A DNA stretch of 15,163 nt from Pseudomonadota bacterium (lineage in GTDB: Bacteria > Pseudomonadota > Alphaproteobacteria > Rhizobiales > Aestuariivirgaceae): positions 1 to 15,163 of the forward strand of contig JAEKFU010000301.1 in the NCBI GenBank assembly GCA_016522385.1, in the 5' to 3' direction. The notes under the pieces are model-generated. The model searched no databases, had not been told where the DNA came from, and saw only the letters and a program-made list of their open reading frames with translations. The number at the start of each line of letters is the position of its first letter. The stretch's first letter is position 1. The translations under genes and the position numbers were made by a program. Below, one piece after another: positions 9,401-13,823 of the stretch.

Positions 9401-10105
9401 AAGCGCGGGGCTCGGCCGACTTTCTGGGACATGTTGCACGGTATAGGCAAGACACCCGACGAGGAGGTCACCCGCGGGCCTACGCCGGCCACCAGTCGCG
9501 CTGCATCCCCGCCGTCCGCTGAGGCAGCATCCGTGTCTGGCGACCCGCAACCATCTGCGCCCCAGTCTTCACCCGTTGCGGCACAACCGATCGAAGTCTG
9601 GCCCTTTGACGACATTGTCGAGCAACCTGCTGCCGCCTCGCGTGAGGACACGGGAACAGCAGAGGCACAGGTCACGGCACCGGCTCCACCCTTACCCGTT
9701 GACGAGGTCGTTGAGCGCAGACAGGTTGAACGGCCGATCGAAACTGCAGTGCCGGGCGAGGCTGCGTTGGCAAGCGCGCCACCCAGCGACACAGTTCCGG
9801 TAGATCAACCGGCGTCCGATCTCAACGCTTGCACGCCGTGTGAACCCACCCCTCAAGAGGCAACAAAAACGCCCGCTGAAGCTGCAGAGGCGAAAGCCAG
9901 GCCTTCAGCGTCAGAACCGGCCACGCGTGACGAGAAGCCAAAATCCCCTGCCAAGCAAAGGTCGGCGGTCGTTCGGCGCGCGCAGCCAGTAAAGTCAGTG
10001 CAACGGCCAGTAAAGAAACGTTCATCAGCGGCCAAAAAGCGAACCGGCCAGCTGAAGCACAAGTTGCGAAAGGCCGCCAAGACCCGCAAAGCCAAGTCCA
10101 AGTAG
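6413..10105 (+). CDS. 7-TM sensor with PAS, degenerate GGDEF and EAL domains; probable c-di-GMP phosphodiesterase with a basic C-terminal tail
   Basis: About 1,230 residues from a TTG at 6413, which has GGAG 5 nt upstream; ATGs at 6470 and 6509 are alternatives, the last giving a neat signal peptide ending near SLAAD. Order of parts: signal or anchor, periplasmic domain (about 58-213), seven membrane helices (about 215-415, resembling the 7TMR-DISM layout), a PAS fold (about 436-555), GGDEF (about 560-725), EAL (about 740-990), an Ala/Pro/Glu-rich linker, and a Lys/Arg-rich tail. The GGDEF signature is PGDQF (642-646) with no RxxD inhibitory site beside it, so cyclase activity is unlikely, although DLDRFKSINDGLGHEAGD could still bind GTP. 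The EAL domain keeps its key residues (E770, the NVSS asparagine, E863, D893/D894, K914, E950, Q970), so it probably hydrolyses c-di-GMP at the inner membrane. Confidence 0.93.
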   Translation: MTTLSNLGASYILSVWRRVMFKTWRHRETCSLMVLTHIRSFLAMSFVLLGVLPSLAADHVIDAAFKTAHVDLLPKLQLVESAKPQVKIELRGNDPEAKVLMSLKANGVGQPHRWVVFTVSNPDRVSRDLVLVISHQNFSSSRVIWPRRNGSVILGVQASSGPPTRNLFVLGADAVAIKVEPDATVSYAAELASATLEHAMLWQRDAYDAKNSRYSFFRGVVLGIAMFLAIGFFCLFIVRTSAVFPASGLFAIAAIGFIAFDAGYFARSPSWLPDNWQAVHSRAVIESSMLLGVVLTLTTFLDLRQRSPIWCNTLILVALASVAMAVYAWYEPVLVAGISRLAFAGIVLLGFGLTVHYWQQASVRAQASLLPWTVLLIWTMAAAFACLDIISGEIVAPALAAGLVLILVTMSFSLAQFAFDHGVSSYQFMRDSGRRALALAGSEQAVWDWHVHDGSLFVGSELERALGLTPGTIGGSDLGRWLDIIHPADRAVYVSSVEGAERRGRGSFAQDFRLRRADGSYRWFMLRARAMIGEDGSVIRLIGTLADVTADKRAEERLLSDAVRDRVTGLPNKALFLDRLQRAVARGSSSGKQELFVLVVDLDRFKSINDGLGHEAGDSILSVAGRRLTQLMGPEDSVGRLPGDQFGIIFDASRPTRDVIAFTEALRTALAQPIRLRNREVLITTSIGVAHCGGDRAHAEDLLKDAEIALFEAKRRGRGMIEFFRPAMRNETGELMALEQDLRRAVERDEIEVAYQPIMRVDDEQLAGFEALARWRHPKEGLLQPASFMGLAEETGIIRDIGRYVLNEAARQLGVWQRAFRPNDPLFVAVNVSSAQLIDFDLVAEIKGLLTREDILPGTLKLELTETMVMENPELSAKVLERIRQMGIGLACDDFGTGYSALANLARLPFDTLKIDRMFLEADAEDDRSAIILDTIILLAHDLDLDVVVEGVENGEQVKRLRELECDLAQGFFIGQPLTAGQVLHALGRLPYEPASKRGARPTFWDMLHGIGKTPDEEVTRGPTPATSRAASPPSAEAASVSGDPQPSAPQSSPVAAQPIEVWPFDDIVEQPAAASREDTGTAEAQVTAPAPPLPVDEVVERRQVERPIETAVPGEAALASAPPSDTVPVDQPASDLNACTPCEPTPQEATKTPAEAAEAKARPSASEPATRDEKPKSPAKQRSAVVRRAQPVKSVQRPVKKRSSAAKKRTGQLKHKLRKAAKTRKAKSK

Positions 10106-10131
10106 CGGGCCCAGATCAGTACCAATTCAGG

Positions 10132-10165
10132 CTAGAGCCTTTCACGTTGATTTGGGACTATTCTG
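10132..10165 (+). repeat. left arm of a degraded outer palindromic element
   Basis: From CTAG at 10132, the 33 bases 10133-10165 match the reverse complement of 11419-11451 at 24 positions. The longest shared blocks are TTGATTTGG (here), TTTCA and TTCTG. The first 12 bases (CTAGAGCCTTTC) differ at only one position from the terminus of the intact 268-bp element (CTAGAGCGTTTC, from 11130). This suggests an older member of the same repeat class, now split by the insertions. An 8-bp inverted pair (TTCCGGCA 10177-10184, TGCCGGAA 10246-10253) lies inside it. Confidence 0.55.
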
Positions 10166-10280
10166 AGGGAGCGATGTTCCGGCAAGGATTAAGTATTGGT
10201 CGGCAGGCCTTATCTGGATATGGGCAAGGAGCAATGTGTCGGAAGTGCCGGAAAATTCCCATCCCGGAGGGATCGCCCTA

Positions 10281-10298
10281 GGCTGTATCGACATTTAG
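10281..10298 (+). repeat. left terminal inverted repeat of the IS
   Basis: GGCTGTATCGACATTTAG matches the reverse complement of 11113-11130 except at one base. The match extends through the flanking CTA on both sides, giving 20 of 21 over 10278-10298. A weak -35-like TCGACA (10288-10293) lies within it, 18 nt before CATTAT (10312-10317). An outward-in promoter for the transposase may therefore start in this end. Confidence 0.9.
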
Positions 10299-10306
10299 GA
10301 TTCGCA

Positions 10307-10325
10307 AATCACATTATATGTGATT
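10307..10325 (+). promoter_or_regulatory. perfect palindrome in the IS leader, possible operator
   Basis: AATCACAT and ATGTGATT (10307-10314, 10318-10325) are perfect 8-bp inverted arms around TAT. The palindrome covers the only -10-like sequence between the IS end and the transposase start. It could be a binding site for a dimeric regulator (self or host) controlling transposase transcription. The palindrome is observed; its role is inference. Confidence 0.4.
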
Positions 10326-10328
10326 CAT

Positions 10329-10358
10329 GGGCTTCCAGATTTGGTTATCTGGAGGTCT
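10329..10358 (+). promoter_or_regulatory. RNA hairpin covering the transposase ribosome-binding site
   Basis: GGGCTTCCAGAT (10329-10340) can pair with ATCTGGAGGTCT (10347-10358) over 12 continuous pairs (9 Watson-Crick, 3 G-U), with the 6-nt loop TTGGTT. The right arm contains the whole Shine-Dalgarno GGAGG (10351-10355), which lies 6 nt before the ATG at 10362. Any transcript starting upstream of 10329 would hide the ribosome site, limiting transposase synthesis. Sequestration of this kind is known for other insertion sequences; here it is inferred from the sequence. Confidence 0.5.
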
Positions 10359-10361
10359 ATT

Positions 10362-10733
10362 ATGGCGAAGCGGTACGAGCTTTCTGCGGTTCAATGGCGT
10401 CGGATTTGCGATCTACTTCCCGGTAAGGCTGGTGACCGCGGTCGGTGTGGCGAAGATAACCGGTTGTTTGTGAACCGGGTTTTGTGGGTTTTGCGGTCCG
10501 GTGCCCGCTGGCATGATTTGCCTGAACGTTATGGCAAGTGGAAGACGGTCCATAAGCGGTTCACCCGGTGGTCCAAGGCCGGCGTATGGGAGAAGGTCTT
10601 TGAGCATCTCATCGACGATCCTGACAATGATTATGTGATGCTCGATTCCACCTTGGTGCGCGCTCATCAACAGGCAGCAACCGGAAAAGGGGGGGCCAAA
10701 ATCAGGCTTTGGGGCGCTCCAGAGGTGGATTGA
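10362..10733 (+). CDS. IS5-family transposase, first phase (N-terminal part, orfA)
   Basis: From the ATG at 10362 (GGAGG 6 nt upstream) to TGA at 10731-10733, 123 residues. It begins MAKRYELSAVQWRRI and contains the helix-turn-helix-like N-terminal domain of IS5-family transposases (RCGEDNRLFVNRVLWVLRSGARWHDLPERYGKW). It also contains the first catalytic Asp in VMLDSTLVRAHQQA. Family homology continues only to about KGGAK (near 10700), after which this phase reads unrelated residues to its stop. The rest of the enzyme is in the -1 phase (10709-11116). A run AAAAGGGGGGG (10685-10695) lies at the junction. Either the pair is joined by frameshifting, as is known for some IS427-group elements, or an indel has split a single gene. 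Confidence 0.9.
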   Translation: MAKRYELSAVQWRRICDLLPGKAGDRGRCGEDNRLFVNRVLWVLRSGARWHDLPERYGKWKTVHKRFTRWSKAGVWEKVFEHLIDDPDNDYVMLDSTLVRAHQQAATGKGGAKIRLWGAPEVD

Positions 10734-11116
10734 CCAGCAAAATCCACATGGCCACGGATGCTCTTGGGCGACCTTTGCGGTTTATCCTGACTGCCGGCCA
10801 GAAAGGTGATGCACCGCAAGCCGAAGCCCTTTTGGACGGCCTCAAGGCCAGCCATGTCCTGGCCGACAAAGCCTATGACAGCAATGCCTTACGCACGTTC
10901 ATCGCGGATATGGGCGCGCAGGCTGTCATCCCATGCAATCCAACACGAAAGCGACTGATCCCCTATGACTTCACGATCTACAAAGCCAGGAATGTCATCG
11001 AGCGGTGCGTCAAAAAGCTCAAGCAATTCAGACGCATCGCGACCCGCTTTGACAGAAAAGCAATCCAATTTCTATCGTTCATTCAAATCGCTGCCGCCAT
11101 GATATGGATGCGCTAA
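10709..11116 (+). CDS. IS5-family transposase, second phase (C-terminal part, orfB)
   Basis: The -1 phase relative to orfA is open from 10631 to TAA at 11114-11116, so the overlap available for a frameshift is about 100 nt. The listed start is the in-frame alternative codon at 10709, but independent initiation is not required. Recognisable blocks are NQALGRSRGGLTSKIHM (starting just upstream of 10709), the second catalytic Asp in VLADKAYD, and the C-terminal signature YKARNVIERCVKKLKQFRRIATRFD, which supplies the catalytic Glu. Joined to orfA it would make a transposase of about 250 residues with a complete DDE triad, the normal IS427-group length. The stop codon lies inside the right terminal inverted repeat, as is common in compact insertion sequences. 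Confidence 0.88.
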   Translation: MGRSRGGLTSKIHMATDALGRPLRFILTAGQKGDAPQAEALLDGLKASHVLADKAYDSNALRTFIADMGAQAVIPCNPTRKRLIPYDFTIYKARNVIERCVKKLKQFRRIATRFDRKAIQFLSFIQIAAAMIWMR

Positions 11117-11130
11117 ATGTCGATTCAGCC
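11113..11130 (-). repeat. right terminal inverted repeat of the IS
   Basis: CTAAATGTCGATTCAGCC is the inverted copy of 10281-10298 with one mismatch (A for T in the fifth base pair side). It overlaps the last bases of the second transposase phase and runs directly into CTAG (11130-11133), where the palindromic element begins. Confidence 0.9.
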
Positions 11131-11397
11131 TAGAGCGTTTCTTTCTCATGTGGAACCATTTGATGGTCCAAATCCGGTCACTCGGCTAGTTACGGAACGC
11201 AGCGCGATGTGAGTCATCGGCCAAGTTCCGTAACGACGTCCGATGGCCGGATTTGGGCCACCGAAGGCCGTGTTCCTGCGTCCGCTGGACGTCGTCATGC
11301 TGCGCTTGTGGTCAACCAGACCACGGCGCGACGCATGCCTAGCCAGCAGACGCAGAAACGCGGTCAAATGATTCCACATGAGAAAGAAACGCTCTAG
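11130..11397. repeat. 268-bp palindromic (MITE-like) element with 34-bp terminal inverted repeats and two internal hairpins
   Basis: The terminal arms are 11130-11163 (starting CTAGAGCGTTTCTTTCTC) and 11364-11397 (ending GAGAAAGAAACGCTCTAG). They match at 33 of 34 positions. Between them lie two further inverted structures. Arm 1 (11164-11260) has TGGTCCAAATCCGG (11164-11177) against CCGGATTTGGGCCA (11247-11260), 13 of 14, plus a perfect GTTACGGAAC (11189-11198) / GTTCCGTAAC (11225-11234). Arm 2 (11270-11362) is a long imperfect hairpin closed by GTGGTC/GACCAC around a 5-nt loop, with TTCCTGCGTCCGCTGG opposite a 14-of-16 match. Together these fill the element, so a strand can fold into a three-way junction. 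It encodes no plausible protein. It could be a non-autonomous transposable element or a mosaic intergenic repeat. Confidence 0.85.
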
Positions 11398-11418
11398 GGT
11401 CGGCCGCCGCGGGACAAG

Positions 11419-11465
11419 CAGAACTGATCCAAATCAAAATGAAATGTTTTAGGTCTGAGCTCTAG
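11419..11465. repeat. right arm of the degraded outer palindromic element
   Basis: Bases 11419-11451 match the reverse complement of 10133-10165 at 24 of 33 positions, including the block CCAAATCAA. Read on the minus strand, a second CTAGAGC terminus occurs at 11465-11459. The stop codon of yqgE (TAG, 11464-11462 on the minus strand) lies within it. The outer arm therefore appears to reach, or to have inserted at, the very end of yqgE. Confidence 0.5.
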
Positions 11466-12049
11466 GCGTGGCCGGCTTCTGACGACAGCATTGAAATATC
11501 GATACCGATCTTGCGTAATGCGTTGGTGTATCGGCTCTCCAGATCGCAGCCGAACAGCAACGTCTCATCGGATTCGCAATGTAGCCAGCCATTGTGCTGC
11601 AATTCGTTCTCCAGTTGGCCGGGTCCCCAGCCGGCATAACCGAGCGCCAGCAGAGCGCGGCGCGGGCCCTCACCTTCCGCGATCGCCCGCAAAATGTCCA
11701 AAGTTGCCGTCAAACCAATCCGATCGTCGATCGGCAATGTGCTGTCGGCGATAAAATAGTCCGTTGTATGTAGAACGAATCCACGGCCGGTCTCGACAGG
11801 TCCGCCGAATTGCACATTCATATGGGCGATCTCTTCCGGCAAGCGGATCTGTTGATCCTCCGGAATGATACTGAGGCGGTCAAGCAAATCGATGAATGTT
11901 AGGTCATCAGCGGGCTTGTTGATGACAAGGCCCATTGCACCTTCGGCCGAATGCGCACACATGAATATCACGGTTCTTTCGAACCGCGGATCGCCAATGC
12001 CGGGCATCGCGATTAGCATTTGGCCTTCAAGATGTTCAGCCGGCGTCAT
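11462..12049 (-). CDS. YqgE/AlgH family protein (DUF179)
   Basis: 195 residues from the ATG at 12049 down to the TAG at 11464-11462. The family signature is clear: LEGQMLIAMPGIGDPRFERTVIFMCAHSAEGAMGLVINKP near the N-terminus, then VQFGGPVETGRGFVLHT, and the C-terminal ALGYAGWGPGQLENELQHNGWL. YqgE proteins are small soluble proteins of about 180-200 residues with no settled biochemical function; the AlgH member has been linked to regulation in Pseudomonas, but the mechanism is unclear. The frame is open to a TTG at 12106 (214 residues). The ATG start is preferred because it gives the usual short lead before the first motif, though its Shine-Dalgarno (GGA) is weak. It is transcribed divergently from the DsbD-like gene. 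Confidence 0.93.
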   Translation of the reverse strand: MTPAEHLEGQMLIAMPGIGDPRFERTVIFMCAHSAEGAMGLVINKPADDLTFIDLLDRLSIIPEDQQIRLPEEIAHMNVQFGGPVETGRGFVLHTTDYFIADSTLPIDDRIGLTATLDILRAIAEGEGPRRALLALGYAGWGPGQLENELQHNGWLHCESDETLLFGCDLESRYTNALRKIGIDISMLSSEAGHA

Positions 12050-12193
12050 CTGTGTGGTCCAATCGGCATGATTCTCACCCTGACGATAAAGGTTACCGTG
12101 GAACAATAATCCAGATCAATCCTGACGAACATGCTCTACTGCCTGAAGTCTCAACAGAATCTTACCCCGATTAACAGTTAAAAAGCGTTTCTG

Positions 12194-12238
12194 TGACACA
12201 AACGTGATTGGGGTGTCATCGCGGCCTGCACCTATAAG
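12194..12238 (+). promoter_or_regulatory. possible promoter and operator of the DsbD-like gene
   Basis: In the divergent gap, TGACAC (12194-12199) and GTGTCA (12213-12218) are perfect inverted half-sites, 19 nt apart centre to centre. TATAAG (12233-12238) could be a -10 box, with TTGGGG (12208-12213) a poor -35 at 19-nt spacing. The half-sites would flank or overlap that -35. All assignments are weak and based only on sequence likeness. Confidence 0.25.
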
Positions 12239-12290
12239 GGTGGTGCGTTTCCTACGCTAGAACTGCGTCACGTAATGCGTGAAGGATGAA

Positions 12291-13112
12291 ATGCGAACAT
12301 TGACAATGGCAGGCATTGCTACGGTCTTCTCGGTGATTATGGCCGGTCAGTCCTATGCTAACGACTTGCCGCAATCAGCGCGGTTTGAACATTCGAGTGT
12401 GCGGCTGTTGGCAGGAAATGCCGATGAGGGCACCCGGACAGCTGGCGTCGAAATCCGTCTCGGTGCTGGTTGGAAGACCTACTGGCGTGTGCCGGGAGAG
12501 GCTGGCGTACCGCCATATTTTGATTGGAAGGGCTCTGCGAACCTTGCCAAGGTCGAGGTCGAGTGGCCGGCACCAAAGCGTTACAATGATGAAGCCGGCG
12601 AGAGTATCGGCTACAAGGACAACGTCGTATTCCCGCTCAAGGTGACGCCCAATGATCCAAGCAAGCCGGTCCACCTTAAGCTTGAGCTGTTCTATGCCGT
12701 TTGCAATGACATCTGCATTCCCGCAAATGCAAAATTGGCGATGACATTGAGCGAGCCCGCGAGACAGCCGAATGATCAGGCTGTGATCGAAAATTACCGC
12801 CGCAAAATCCCGATGAGATCCGGCGGCAGCCTCAAGATTAAGACAGTCGCCTTGGAAGAGTATGGCGATGGGTTCGTACTTTCTGTTGCGCTTTCCGGGG
12901 CGCAATCACAGGATGATGCCGACATTTTTGTCGAAGGCGCCGATGAACTGTATTTTCGCAAACCCACGTTGATGGCCGCTGGCGCAGCCTCAAAAATCTA
13001 TCATCTACAGATTGACGGGCTAAAAAAAGCAGGCGATATCAAGGGGAAAGCTCTTACCCTTACGGTGGTCGTCAATGGTGCGGCCATCGCCGGCGAGACG
13101 ACGATCAACTAG
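12291..13112 (+). CDS. secreted DsbD-alpha/ScsB-like domain protein (protein-disulfide reductase N-terminal domain)
   Basis: 273 residues from the ATG at 12291, preceded by GAAGGA (12281-12286). The first 23 residues form a Sec signal peptide (MRTLTMAGIATVFSVIMAGQSYA, here split: charged start, hydrophobic core, AxA-like end) with cleavage before ND. The mature part resembles the periplasmic N-terminal domain of DsbD/ScsB: GAGWKTYWRVPGEAGVPP, the block ESIGYKDNVVFPL, and the cysteine motif FYAVCNDICIP with C138 and C142. The membrane and thioredoxin domains of full DsbD are absent, so it is a stand-alone alpha-like domain, probably taking part in periplasmic thiol exchange with an unknown electron donor. 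A GTG four codons upstream (12279) is less likely. The peroxiredoxin gene follows after 170 nt on the same strand. Confidence 0.9.
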   Translation: MRTLTMAGIATVFSVIMAGQSYANDLPQSARFEHSSVRLLAGNADEGTRTAGVEIRLGAGWKTYWRVPGEAGVPPYFDWKGSANLAKVEVEWPAPKRYNDEAGESIGYKDNVVFPLKVTPNDPSKPVHLKLELFYAVCNDICIPANAKLAMTLSEPARQPNDQAVIENYRRKIPMRSGGSLKIKTVALEEYGDGFVLSVALSGAQSQDDADIFVEGADELYFRKPTLMAAGAASKIYHLQIDGLKKAGDIKGKALTLTVVVNGAAIAGETTIN

Positions 13113-13151
13113 CAAACCCGTCTTTATCGTCCTGACTGTTGCCGACCTGTC

Positions 13152-13164
13152 TTTCACTGTGAAA
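13152..13164 (+). promoter_or_regulatory. 13-bp palindrome upstream of the peroxiredoxin gene
   Basis: TTTCAC (13152-13157) and GTGAAA (13159-13164) are perfect inverted arms around one T, in the 170-nt gap before the peroxiredoxin gene. It could be a regulator site, but it lies about 120 nt before the start codon and no clear promoter was found with it. The rest of the gap shows no strong terminator. Confidence 0.2.
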
Positions 13165-13282
13165 TCGCGAGCAATCAGGCCGGCAAAGTGCTTACGGATT
13201 CCCCACCTAAAACCTAAACTTGTGGTTTCATCGCGACCCCGGTCGAATACCAGACCGCAATACAACCTACAGGGAAAATGCC

Positions 13283-13768
13283 ATGCCAATATCCGTCGGT
13301 GACAAATTGCCGGAAGCCACCTTTACAACCATGACGTCTGAAGGCCCTATGCCGCTCTCCTCGGGTGATCTGACTACCGGCCGCAAGGTCGTGCTGTTCG
13401 CTGTTCCCGGCGCCTTTACGCCGACTTGTCACAAGAAGCATCTGCCGGGATTTCTTACCAGTGCCGAAGCCATCAAGGCCAAGGGTGTTGACACGATTGC
13501 CTGTGTTGCTGTCAACGATGTGTTCGTGATGGACGCCTGGGCGCAGCAATCCGATGTTGACGGAAAGATCATGTTCTTGGCCGACGGCAACGCCGAATTT
13601 ACCACTGCCATTGGTATGCAGCTTGACGCCTCTGGGTTCGGCATGGGCACCCGTTCAACGCGTTATGCAATGATTGTCGATGATGGCCTTGTGACTAGCC
13701 TGCACATCGAATCGCAGCCTGGTCAGGCCGAAGAGTCCGGCGCGGAGTCAATTCTTGCTGATTTATAG
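13283..13768 (+). CDS. peroxiredoxin, Prx5 type
   Basis: 161 residues from the ATG at 13283, which has AGGGA (13271-13275) 7 nt upstream. The frame is open further upstream but without family sequence. It reduces hydrogen peroxide and organic peroxides in the cytoplasm. The peroxidatic cysteine is C49 in PGAFTPTCHKKHLPGF, the hallmark of the Prx5/AhpE-like AhpC-TSA group, with the family T and R residues following (T46 here; R in GTRSTRYAMIVDDG). A second Cys, C74 in TIACVAVNDVFVMDAW, is in a position common in Prx5 proteins; whether it resolves the sulfenic acid is unknown. Glutathione or a thioredoxin is the likely reductant. It is downstream of the DsbD-like gene and convergent with rnhA (37 nt apart). 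Confidence 0.95.
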   Translation: MPISVGDKLPEATFTTMTSEGPMPLSSGDLTTGRKVVLFAVPGAFTPTCHKKHLPGFLTSAEAIKAKGVDTIACVAVNDVFVMDAWAQQSDVDGKIMFLADGNAEFTTAIGMQLDASGFGMGTRSTRYAMIVDDGLVTSLHIESQPGQAEESGAESILADL

Positions 13769-13771
13769 AGT

Positions 13772-13823
13772 CGAGGGGGCCGGCGCCTGCTTGAATCAAT
13801 ATGCTCTATCGGTCGGCCCCTCG
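13772..13823. terminator. inverted repeat between convergent prx and rnhA genes
   Basis: CGAGGGGGCCG (13772-13782) and CGGCCCCTCG (13814-13823) pair with one bulged G across a 31-nt loop. The left arm starts just after the peroxiredoxin stop; the right arm lies within the last codons of rnhA. It could serve as a bidirectional transcription stop for the convergent pair, but there is no T-tract and the loop is long. Confidence 0.3.

Larger units (their letters stand above)
10281..11130 (+). mobile_element. complete IS5-family (IS427-like) insertion sequence, about 850 bp
   Basis: Terminal inverted repeats are GGCTGTATCGACATTTAG (10281-10298) and CTAAATGTCGATTCAGCC (11113-11130), matching at 17 of 18 positions. 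Both ends lie in CTAG (10278-10281 and 11130-11133), so the target duplication is TA or CTAG, as known for IS5-family groups. Depending on that choice the element is 850 or 848 bp, a normal size for the IS427 group. One DDE transposase is encoded in two overlapping phases. The right-hand CTAG is also the first base pairs of the 268-bp palindromic element, so the IS landed exactly at that element's edge. Family assignment rests on the transposase motifs, size, ends and target, not on a database match. Confidence 0.92.

Noticed and set aside
10196..10426. 76-residue open frame running from the outer repeat into the IS
   Set aside because: It crosses the IS boundary and overlaps the transposase in another frame; it contains no family sequence.
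11146..11379. Short open frames on both strands within the 268-bp palindromic element
   Set aside because: Palindromic DNA gives mirrored open frames; no ribosome site or protein motif is visible.
11130..11397. CRISPR array or phage attachment site as an explanation of the repeats
   Set aside because: The repeats are inverted, not regularly spaced direct copies, and there is no cas gene, integrase or tRNA nearby.
13113..13282. sigma70-like promoter (TTGTGG ... GAATAC) before the peroxiredoxin gene
   Set aside because: The boxes are poor and the spacing is 19 nt; not strong enough to list.
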